A stretch of DNA of 64,000 bases, taken from Acanthopleuribacter pedis. Its GTDB lineage: Bacteria > Acidobacteriota > Holophagae > Acanthopleuribacterales > Acanthopleuribacteraceae. This document shows, piece by piece, positions 55,672-64,000 of this stretch. The stretch covers positions 104,896 through 168,895 of the forward strand of contig NZ_JAFREP010000027.1 in assembly GCF_017377855.1 (NCBI RefSeq). The letters are read 5' to 3'. Position 1 is the first letter of the stretch; each line of letters starts with the position of its first letter. Below the pieces are notes generated by a model, which worked only from the letters and a program-made list of their open reading frames with translations, had not been told where the DNA came from and made no database searches. The translations under genes were made by a program, and so were the position numbers.

Positions 55672-56273
55672 AAATGTACCTCATCAATTCACGCTGGAAG
55701 AAATCACATAATGATCCAAACGCACAACCGCCAATATTCGCCCACCTCAAACCGATGAAGCGCGATAACTCGCGGTGATGTTCGCTAAACCTCTAAGCGA
55801 CAACGGCCCGTAAAAACACGCACCGCACCCAATGGGTGCGCGTCGTACGCGACCCCAGCCTGTTTTTCCCAAGTCATTTTGTTCCAAATTCTTAGCCAGA
55901 ACGCCTCGCTTCACCGCCGCTTAGGTAAAAAACCGATAGGTTTTACACCTGAGTCGTTTTCGTTTTCTCAGCGGCAATGGCGCCCAATACCGGCTTCTGA
56001 GTCATGCAAAACCCAGGACAAGCAACGAGCGCAATCAACAGCAGGGTATTTTAGGTGTAGCCATCATGTCTCCCATTGTTTTTTTCAAGAAAACCCAAAA
56101 ATCGTACAGAGGTCAGGCCAAGGAATAAATTCAGAAATCTTTTTCATTCCACGTCGCCAAGCGGGGCTTTGATCGAAAGTAAGCCACAACCCCGGCAAAA
56201 AGTCGGTCTCATTTTCGCCCTGTCATCAACCTACCCACCAACCCCTTTAAAACAAACTTTTTCCACCTGCCTA
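55672..56273. other. Intergenic region, nothing recognised
   Basis: About 600 bp upstream of the VIT gene and before the RHS relic. One small hairpin (GCACCCAATGGGTGC, near 55825). No gene or repeat recognised. Confidence 0.45.
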
Positions 56274-57026
56274 CTACCAGTGTTTTACCTTCCGCGTGGC
56301 GGTGCGCCCGTTAAAGCCGTCGGTCGCGGTGGTTTCGCCCTCGGCATAGGTCGTGGTTTGTTTGGTTTCGCCGGCCCCGGTTTCGGTCGGCCGCCCAAAG
56401 CCGTCCAATTGGGTGACGGCGGTGCCCACCCCGCCCAGCTCGTGCTGCACGGTCAAACCGTCGGCGCTGATATTGATCGGCACGGTGTCGGTTTGGCCCG
56501 CGATGGTGGCGTCCGCGCGGGTGATCTCGATGCCGGCGTCCCCGATCACCACATTTTGGCTCTGGCTGATGCCGGCGGGACCGGTCACCCGCGTCACGAT
56601 GTCAGTGTCCTCGAAGTAGCTGTAACGGGTGGTGCCCACGGCCGGCCCCTCGCTGCGCACCACGCTCAACAAACGATCCAAGGGATCGTAGCTAAACCGC
56701 GTGGTCGCCGCGATGGGTTTGGCGACGGTGACCTCGCGGAGCAAACCGCGCTCGTCGTAGGCTTCGCGCCAGGCGGTATCGCTTGCCTTATTCTCGCTCG
56801 CGACCACCACGCGGTTACCGAGGGTGAGGTGCTGGAAGGTGGCCGATTGGTTGCCCAGCGTGGTTGCGGTGACCCGGCCCAAACCGTCGCGTTCCACGGT
56901 TTGTTTGCTGCCCAAACGGGTGCCGCCGACGACCTCGCCGAAACGGTTGAAGTAGGCGGTGCCCAGCGTATCCTTGCCGTTGGGTTTGAAGGCCGCCCCG
57001 TCCCGTTCAACGGCGGGATAATGCAA
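56274..57026 (-). pseudogene. Truncated RHS/YD-repeat fragment
   Basis: 250 codons nearly identical to the first ~246 codons of the RHS gene at 62280-63767 (VVGGTRLGS, VTATTLGNQSATFQHLT, TTRYSYFEDTDIVTRVTGPA). The match is colinear with a fixed 6741-bp offset from 56294 up to and beyond the neighbouring insertion sequence. It ends abruptly at ATRKVKHW, where the full gene continues ATLKVEDPYGIK. There is no ribosome-binding site at the apparent start, a TTG, so it is a relic carried by duplication rather than a working gene. Confidence 0.85.
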
Positions 57027-57259
57027 TGGCGCAACACCCCACTTGGGTTTCGGGAGATCGCCTGTTTCTGTCTTTCGTTGTGAATCAACGAGGGTTCATG
57101 CAACCTGGATGGTTATGGAGGAGAAACGATGTCGTGGCTGAACGTTTTGTGGTTGGTTTTGTTTTTGGGGAAGGTGGAAACGCGTCAGCAGGCCGTGCTC
57201 GATTTTCTTCTGGGTCTGATTCGGGTTCAGCGTGAAACGATTCGTTCATTAAATAAGGG
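56294..57259. repeat. Direct repeat, copy 1 (RHS 5' part plus IS 5' end)
   Basis: Matches 63035-64000 with a constant offset of 6741 bp and only scattered substitutions, no indels seen. The repeat covers the RHS fragment, the RHS-IS junction and the first part of the transposase gene. Copy 2 runs to the window edge and probably beyond. Confidence 0.88.
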
Positions 57260-58289
57260 CAGGGACAAACGTTTAAACGACCAACAGCGGCGCCGGCTTG
57301 CGATCCTGGCGCGGGCCGTGCCCCATGATTTTTTGCAAGACATCGCGGCCCTGAGTTACAGCCCGGACACGTTTTTGCGTTGGTATAAAAAGCGGGTGCA
57401 TCAGAAATATAATGCTGATTCCATGCGACGAGGTCGGCCGGCCACTGCGCCAGAGACCGTCGCTTTAGTCCGGCGTTTGGCCGAGGAGAATCCAAGCTGG
57501 GGCTACCGCAGGATCGTTGGGGTTCTGAAGCAGGTCGGCGTTTCGCTTTCGAAAAATACCGTGGCGCGGATTTTGGAGGACGGTGGCTTGAACCCCGCCC
57601 CCAAACGCGCCCGATCATGGCGTGATTTCCTAGAGCAGCACTGGTCGAGTATGATTGCCGCGGACTTCTTTACGGTGGAACTGACCCGTGGCTGGGGCAT
57701 TCAGCGCGTGCATGTCCTGGTGATGATGCACCTGGCGACGCGGCGCATTCACATCGCCGGCATCGTGGATGAGCCGACGCAAGCGTGGCTGGTTCAGATC
57801 GCCCGCAATGAAACCGATGAAAACCACGGGTTTCTGAAAGAGGGATCGTACCTAATCCACGACCGGGCGGCGGTTTTTAGCCAAAAGCTGAAACAAACCT
57901 TGGCGGCTTCGGGCGTGACCACGGTAAAACTGCCGGCCCGTTCACCCAACCTGAACGCCCACGTGGAACGCGTGATTCGCAGTATCCGCGAAGAATGCTT
58001 GGATCGATTCGTGATTTTCTCCAGGGAACAACTTGAGTACCTTTTGCGTGAATACGTGACCCACTACCGTGAGGAACGCCCCCATCAAGGACTTGGCAAC
58101 CGGCTGATCTCCGGCCACAGGGCAAAATCCGGCGACGAACCCGGCTGGGCGGCCTGCTCAGCTTTTATCATCGCGTTTCTAGTTAGGAACTACGTGGATT
58201 TAAATCAAAATCCAAGGCTAAAGTGCGTCCAAATAAGTCCGTTGCACCAAAAACAACCCACTCTCCGACAAAATTTATGTCATTTTTAA
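57129..58289 (+). mobile_element. Insertion sequence with integrase-core (rve, DDE) transposase
   Basis: The 386-aa transposase has an N-terminal HTH (about 90-150, ENPSWGYRRIVGVLKQVG) and an rve integrase core (about 155-330). The DDE triad fits D in IAADFFTVEL (~178), D in LIHDRAAVF (~242) and E in NAHVERVIRSIREE (~278). The tail is typical (EYVTHYREERPHQGLGNRL) and the last ~40 codons may be read past the family's normal end. This is the IS481/ISNCY-like integrase type. ATG at 57129 after GGAGG. The inverted ends could not be defined. A second copy starts at 63870. Confidence 0.85.
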
Positions 58290-58374
58290 CCAAAGTGAAA
58301 GGTAGATCTCCCTTCAGCGGCGCGGATTTCATCTTGAATTGCCAGCCTCGTTATTTCTGGGACACTGCGGAAAT
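58290..58374. other. Short gap between IS and toxin-cassette gene
   Basis: 85 bp. The base composition becomes clearly AT-rich from here to about 59600, in contrast to the rest of the window. Confidence 0.4.
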
Positions 58375-58998
58375 CTAAAGAATCACAAATTTCGATTTCC
58401 AAACTAATTTATTTGAACTTATACCTAGTTCTCCAATGAAATCTTTTAAGTGGGTGAGATTGGGCTCAGGTATAGATAAAGAAATTTCACACGGAGACTT
58501 TGTCAAGCTTCGAGTTAAATTGACTCGATGCTCACCTAGCTTGATCTGGCAAAATTCACCTAATTCGGAAAAATCATCTACCCATCTAACAAGCTGTACC
58601 CCCAACTGCGAAAGAAGACTATCTTCCTTCATGAAGCCAAGACAATATGCATCTCTAAACCAAATTATTTCATCCCATCGAACGGCGATCAGGCCATTTT
58701 TCTGGCTTCGGCTTGTTTTTTTTAATCCACCTAGGTACTCATTGAGGTCAATATCTCTTAAAAAAAACTCACTTCTATCAAGGGGATTTTTGTGACACAC
58801 AAACCCTAGATTTACAAAAACATCAAAACCTTGTTCTTTGGTCAACGGAGGATATGTGCCATAACTGCCCTTGATAGTAAACTTCGAGTCCTCGTTTCTA
58901 TACCAGGCTAATAGCTCGCTTCGTGAAATATCACCAGATAGAACTTTTTCTATCTGGTCGATCATATCCTGTGCCAGACGTTCTCCTTGGGATTTCAT
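58375..58998 (-). CDS. Putative immunity or accessory protein of the RHS cassette
   Basis: 207 aa, AT-rich coding, no signal peptide. I do not recognise a family. The start ATG at 58998 overlaps the stop of the previous gene (ATGA) and has GGAGG 6 nt upstream, so the two are translationally coupled. It is the second gene after the RHS C-terminus, a typical place for an immunity protein, which is the basis for the suggestion. Confidence 0.5.
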   Translation of the reverse strand: MKSQGERLAQDMIDQIEKVLSGDISRSELLAWYRNEDSKFTIKGSYGTYPPLTKEQGFDVFVNLGFVCHKNPLDRSEFFLRDIDLNEYLGGLKKTSRSQKNGLIAVRWDEIIWFRDAYCLGFMKEDSLLSQLGVQLVRWVDDFSELGEFCQIKLGEHRVNLTRSLTKSPCEISLSIPEPNLTHLKDFIGELGISSNKLVWKSKFVIL

Positions 58999-59375
58999 TT
59001 TTGGCCTCCATTCATGAACTCAAGAAACTTTTTTCTGTTTTGTTCGATAAGCTCTAGATGATCTTTTGACAAGTAGCTTTTAAGGGATTCCGAAACTTCT
59101 ATTACGATAGTGTCAAAACCATAAAAATCAACCTCGATATCTTGATCATTTTTCTTGGTTCCTTTATAAGTTATACCCTTTGTTCCTTTATGCCAGACAG
59201 CATAGCCTCTTGTGGAAAACGGGTATAGCTCAACCTCAGTAACAAACCTGTACCATGTATCGGTATGCAATTCCCCTGCGGCATGAGCTTGGATTTTAGC
59301 AGCTCCTCCTGCCTGTCCTGCGGTAACCCCGCCCCAATGCTCACTCGAAACGACATATCTCGCGAAATCCTCCAT
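58995..59375 (-). CDS. Small protein after the RHS tip, possible toxin tail or immunity protein
   Basis: 126 aa, starting 3 nt after the RHS stop and overlapping the next gene by 4 nt (ATGA). AT-rich and without membrane or signal sequences. It contains a Gly-rich start (HWGGVTAGQAGGAAKIQ) and an acidic C-terminal half. The family is not recognised. It could be the immunity protein, or the displaced end of the RHS toxin after a frameshift. Confidence 0.55.
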   Translation of the reverse strand: MEDFARYVVSSEHWGGVTAGQAGGAAKIQAHAAGELHTDTWYRFVTEVELYPFSTRGYAVWHKGTKGITYKGTKKNDQDIEVDFYGFDTIVIEVSESLKSYLSKDHLELIEQNRKKFLEFMNGGQK

Positions 59376-59378
59376 AGA

Positions 59379-62300
59379 TTATTTTGGTTTGATCGTACGA
59401 ACGAAAACATATAACCCAAACTGATCAGATTGGTAATTTATTCTTCTAGGAGGTAAAAGATCTTTCCTTACCGGAATTACAGGGTACTCTAACTCCTTAA
59501 TGATCTTGTTTAACCCAGAAGAATCTCCGATGTATGCCTGGTTGAGAATGTGGTTCAAGTCACTCAAATAATAACCAACAGAACCTACTCCACCGCCTAA
59601 TACAGCGCCGCTAAGGTAAACTTTCCAATCCGAAAGACCTGATCTTTCTCCATAAAGGTTTGCAAAACCATCGTTTCCTAAGACATCACCCATACCTGTG
59701 ATTGAACCGGCTAATGTCGTTCCACCGATCCCAGTCAAGCCAACTTTTGCCAAACCATTGACGATTAATCCGCCACCAAGAAAATTAAAAGTCAGGGCTG
59801 CACCCATGGTTGATAAATTGCCGACGGTTTGTAGAGCATATTCCCCAGCGCCAACTTTGCCAACCAAATAATCATCGGTGGATTTACTCAAACGTTCCGT
59901 CGATCCCCAAGTCAACAAGTTAAGGACTTGGTAACCACCCTGAACAGCTCCAAGCGCAACTGCCGTGGATCCAACAGCGAACTTCATTCCAATTGTTTTA
60001 GCTTCGCTGTACTCCACCGCAAGGTTTGTCATCTCCGTTTCGAGAAAATCACCAGTGGAAATTAATCCATTCGGATCCCAGAACATTATCGGGTTGCCGG
60101 CAGCGAACGCGTACGGTTCGGTGAAGGTACTGGGGTCGTAGATGTCGGGGGCGCGGAAGTCCGGGTTTAGGAAGTGGCCTAGCCGCGGGTCGTAGTAGCG
60201 GTGGTGCATGTAGGTTAGGCCGGTGTCCCTGTCTTCGAGGTGGCCGCTTAGGCCGAGGGGGATTGTTGGGAAGATGGGGTCCGGGGGGAGGCTGAAGTTT
60301 TGGGTGGTGTAGGGGGAACCTCGCGCTGGGGTGTTGGCCAGGGATTCGCCCCAGGGTGAACGCGGGTTGATGTAAATCGTTCCCGTGTTGGTGTTTTTGT
60401 ACGCCAGTGGCGTGCCGAGGTGGTCGGTGAAGATGTGGTAGTCCATGCCCGCGCCGGTCAGGTCTTTGATGAAGGCCGGGCCGAGTGGGCCTTGGCCGAT
60501 GGCGTGGGTCCATTGGACTTGACCCGGTCCCTCGTACAGGCCGATGGCGATGACTTTGCTGCCCTCGTAGGCGAAAGCCAGGGGTTGTGGGTGGTGTTGG
60601 GTGGCGGCGCGGATGCGCCGGTACTGGTGATCGTAGTGGTATTGGGCGGTTAGGTTGCCTTCGTCGCAGATCTCGCGCAGGCGGCGGAAGCCGTCCCATA
60701 CGAAGGTGCGCACCGTCCCGTCGCGGCGGTTGATTTGTTGCAAGTTGCCCAGCACCGGATCGTAGCTGTATTGGTCGGTGCCGCTTGGCTCCGTGGCGCC
60801 CGTTGCGCCGATGCGTTGGTGGATGCGGCGGTTGTCCGCGCCCGCTTCGGCCGCCAATTGCTCATCTACCAGCACTTGGTTGTTGAGCAGGCGGGTTAGG
60901 CCGCCCAGCAGTTGATTTTGCACTGTGCCGTAGCTTTCTTGGATTTGGTCGGTGACGCCGTTGCTGTTGCGGTTGATGGTGACGCCGGTCAGGTGTTCGT
61001 CGCTGTTGTAGCTGGGTTCGATGATTTCGCTGAAGGTCCCTGCTTTTCGTTCTACTCGCGTGAGTTGTTTGTCTTCTGATCCGCCTGATTCGCAGGGGTC
61101 GCCGCTTGCCGTTTCCGATCGCCAGGTGAGGTCGAGGACGAAGACCTCGGCGTCGTCGGCGATGCGCTGCAGGTTGTTGTTGCTGTCGCGGTCGATGCTG
61201 AAACGCGTGCCGTCGCCCCACGTCATGGTCGCCGGTAAGCCTTCTTGCCAATCCGTGTAGGTTACGGCCATCCCGCTTGATTGCAGTTCCAGCAGGTTAC
61301 CCGCGTCGTCGCGGCGGTAGTGGAAGGTGGGGCCGCCTTCGATGTCGATCCGGTTGGTGTACCCGTATGCATCGTAGCCGTAGCGGTGCAACACCCCGTT
61401 TCCATCCGTGTAACTCAGCACCCGTTCCCCGTCCACGAAGCGTTGATCCGGGTCCTGGCCGGCGCTGTTGTCCGGGTCGGGATAGGTCCAGGCTGCCAAC
61501 ACCGCGCCATTTTCGAGGATGGTGCTCAGGCGGCCGTGTTCGTCGTATTGGTATGCGTACAGGTCCTCGGGGCCGTTTGCGTTGACGACGCGAATCTCGC
61601 TGAGATCACCGTTACGGTAATCGTAGTCGCGAAGCAATTGCCCACCAAAAAAGAGCTGGTCCAGTTGATCGTCGTCGCTGTAGGTCAATTCTTTGAGGGC
61701 CAGGCCGGGACGTTGTACTTCGATTAAACGGCCCTTGGAATCGATGTCGGCGGTGACGTCGCCGGGGAAGTTGAGCTTGCCCGATGCGCCGTTGCCAAAT
61801 ACCTCGTAGTCCTGACCTTTGTAGCGCATGCTCGCCACGCCGCCCCAGCGGTTGTAGCTGTAGGACACGGCGGGTTGATTGCCCCGTTGGATGCTGCTCA
61901 GGTCACCGAAACTGCTGTAGGTGCGCGTTGTGCTCAGTCCGCCTTTTCTGGTTTCGGTCACACAGCTGAGGCGACCGCCGCCGTGGTATTCCATCTCCAT
62001 CACCAAACGGCCGTTGCCGATATCGGCCCGACCCGGCTGGCTGAGATGGTTGAAGTTGGAGAAAGCGATGGGTTCTTTTAGGCCGTCGATGCGCGCCAAG
62101 GCGTCGGCGGCCTTGTCGTAGGTGAGGTTGATCTCGCGGTTGGGCGTGCGCATGCCGACAACCCGACCGCGTTCGTCGCGACGCACCTGGGTTTGCGTTA
62201 ACCCGTTGCGGGTGTTGCGCAGCGCGGTGCCGAATCCATCGTTTTCACGACCCACGGTGGCACCGTTGGGCAGGGTGACCTAGCTTTTGTTGCCGAATGC

Positions 62301-63767
62301 TTCATGGCTGAAGCGGGTCGTGCCGCTTGGGCCCTCGGCTTGGGTCGGCAAGCCGGTTCCTTCTTCCAAACGCAGGCTACGCGTCACGCCGCGTTTGGCG
62401 CTGCCGGCCGTGGTGGTGGTTTCGGTGAGGGTGACGCCCTTGTTGTTGTCGCCCACATCGATGCCGATCTGTTGCTGATGACCCAGCCAATTGCCGAAGG
62501 TACCGCTCAGCAAACCGCTGTCACCCTCGCCACGCGCGAACAGAACCAGCTCGCTGTCGGTCCGGTTGGGCTCGTTGGTACTGACCCGGTTGAGGATGCC
62601 GAGCTCGGGATGGTACGCGTAATCGAACACCATCCCCCGTGGATGGGTATAAGTCGCCACCTGGCCGTTGTCGTTGTAGGTGAGGGACCAAGCGTGGCCG
62701 TGGGGATCGGTGCCGGAAGTCGGCCGGCCGTGGCTGTCGTACTCGGTGGAAGCGGTCGTGTTGCCAGTAACCCCGTCGCGCCCGATGCTGATCGAACCCG
62801 GTGCGCCGCTCGCGTGGTAATCGGTCAAGGTAACCACCCGGTCGCCGACCCGGATCTCCTCGATCTCGCCCTCACCGTTCACACGGACACTTCGTTCCTG
62901 CCCGCCTTGGGTGGTTTTGGCGATCATGCCCGTGCTGTCAAAAGTGACTTCCGAGCTTGCCGCGCGGGTGTCGCCGGTTTTTTGATCTTTGACGCTGATG
63001 CTTTGTTTGATGCCGTAGGGATCTTCGACCTTTAGCGTGGCGGTGCGCCCGTTAAAGCCGTCGGTCGTGGTGGTTTCGCCCTCGGCATAGGTCGTGGTTT
63101 GTTTGGTTTCGCCGGCCCCGGTTTCCGTCGGCCGCCCGAAGCCGTCCAACTGGGTGACGGCGGTGCCAACCCCGCCCAGCTCGTGCTGCACGGTCAAACC
63201 GTCGGCGCTGATGGTGATCGGCACGGTGTCGGTTTGGCCCGCGATGGTGGCATCCGCGCGGGTGATCTCGATACCGGCGTCCCCAATTACCACATTTTGG
63301 CTCTGGCTGATGCCGGCGGGGCCGGTCACCCGCGTCACGATGTCGGTATCCTCGAAGTAGCTGTAACGGGTGGTGCCCACGGCCGGCCCCTCGCTGCGCA
63401 CCACGCTCACCAAACGAGCCAAGGGATCGTAGGTAAACCGCGTGGTCGCCGCGATGGGTTTGGCGACGGTGACCTCACGGAGCAAGCCGCGCTCGTCGTA
63501 GGCTTCGCGCCAGGCGGTATCGCTTGCCTCATCCTCGCTCGCGACCACCACGCGGTTACCGACGGTGAGGTGCTGGAACGTGGCCGATTGGTTGCCCAGC
63601 GTGGTTGCGGTGACCCGGCCCAAACCGTCGCGTTCCACGGTTTGCTCGGTACCCAAACGGGTGCCGCCGACGACCTCGCCGAAACGGTTGAAGTGGGCGG
63701 TGCCCAGCGTATCCTTGCCGTTTGGCTTGAAGATCGCCCCGTCCCACTCATCGGCGGGATACTGCAA
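59379..63767 (-). pseudogene. RHS/YD-repeat polymorphic-toxin gene, interrupted by an in-frame TAG
   Basis: Two open stretches in the same frame (63767-62280 and 62279-59379) are separated only by TAG at 62282-62280. The protein reads AFGNKS, stop, VTLPNGAT, where RHS proteins have an uninterrupted GNxxxVTLPxG, so this is probably a CAG-to-TAG nonsense change or a sequencing error. The shared part contains dozens of YD-type repeats (YSYDPVLGNLQQI, YHYDHQYRRI). The core ends in RHS motifs LGTPLAYKN, GLTYMHHRYYDPRLGHFLNPD and FWDPNGL (~1220 from the start). A variable ~230-aa tip with two hydrophobic stretches follows. The apparent TTG start at 63767 is an IS-truncated end, so the original N-terminus (with any signal peptide) is gone. 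Confidence 0.85.
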
Positions 63768-64000
63768 TGGTGCAACACCCCGCTTGGGTTTCGGGAGATC
63801 GCCTGTTTCTGTCTTTCGTTGTGAATCAACGAAGGTTCATGTTACCTGGATGTTTATGGAGGAGAAACGATGACGTGGCTGAACGTTTTGTGGTTGGTTT
63901 TGTTTTTGGGGAAGGTGGAAACGCGTCAGCAGGCCGTGCTCGATTTTCTTCTGGGTCTGATTCGGGTTCAGCGTGAAACGATTCGTTCATTAAATAATGG
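63035..64000. repeat. Direct repeat, copy 2
   Basis: Partner of 56294-57259. It runs off the end of the window inside the second insertion-sequence copy. Confidence 0.88.
63870..64000 (+). mobile_element. Second insertion-sequence copy, truncated by the window end
   Basis: The transposase gene begins ATGACGTGGCTGAACG after the same GGAGG leader as the copy at 57129. Over the visible ~130 bp only a few bases differ (for example ATGACG for ATGTCG). The rest lies beyond the window. Confidence 0.85.

Overview
The window is 64 kb of GC-rich (by eye roughly 55-60% G+C) bacterial chromosome. It carries a mix of housekeeping genes and many large multidomain regulatory or secreted proteins. The gene content (pyruvate carboxylase, coaX, a non-mevalonate dxs, Ser/Thr kinases with TPR tails, RpsU-like SpoIIE phosphatase, an RHS locus and a PKS-derived giant protein) and the frequent TTG/GTG starts suggest a marine-type Acidobacteriota member, perhaps related to Acanthopleuribacter/Sulfidibacter. 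That taxonomic guess is inference from gene style, not a search result. No rRNA, tRNA or CRISPR array was recognised.

Layout. 1-4.1 kb: a 5'-truncated triple receiver-like protein, an outer-membrane-barrel candidate, type III pantothenate kinase and a DUF374 acyltransferase. 4.1-7 kb: two tandem MarR regulators (the upstream one with a readable autoregulatory promoter and two operators), then an Rpn/PD-(D/E)XK-type protein whose repeat-bearing 3' end has been duplicated. 7-18 kb: pyruvate carboxylase, YwbE, a double-length UvrA-like ATPase with four nucleotide-binding domains, and dxs. 18-27 kb: a hypothetical protein, a DUF547 protein, a rhomboid-fold protein without catalytic residues, an isochorismatase-like hydrolase, a Ser/Thr kinase-TPR protein and a TPR protein. 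27-41 kb: a DASS/SLC13 transporter, a secreted metalloprotease, an ABC exporter, a receiver-SpoIIE phosphatase, a secreted Asp-box propeller protein and Lon. 41-56 kb: a 2252-aa PKS-like protein, a PycTM-like (DUF5706) membrane protein divergent from a GGDEF sensor, and a secreted VIT/vWA/TPR protein. 56-64 kb: an RHS polymorphic-toxin locus, broken by an in-frame stop and rearranged around two copies of an insertion sequence.

Most noteworthy. (1) The PKS-like protein has recognisable dehydratase, ketoreductase and ketosynthase folds. In my by-eye alignment all three have lost their catalytic residues, there is no carrier or acyltransferase domain, and a roughly 600-residue acidic disordered segment joins them to a thioesterase with an apparently intact triad. 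(2) A dispersed 65-215 bp element with terminal inverted repeats recurs in intergenic gaps, and its end supplies the stop codon of three genes. (3) A Pycsar-effector-like membrane protein sits head to head with a diguanylate cyclase. (4) The RHS tip region ends in an AT-rich, translationally coupled two-gene cassette that I cannot match to known toxin or immunity families.

Transcription units are mostly short. Likely coupled pairs are coaX-DUF374, the two MarR genes, kinase-isochorismatase, and the two small genes after the RHS protein. Intrinsic terminators are visible after pyc, between the transporter and the metalloprotease, downstream of the ABC exporter, and between the SpoIIE gene and the propeller gene.
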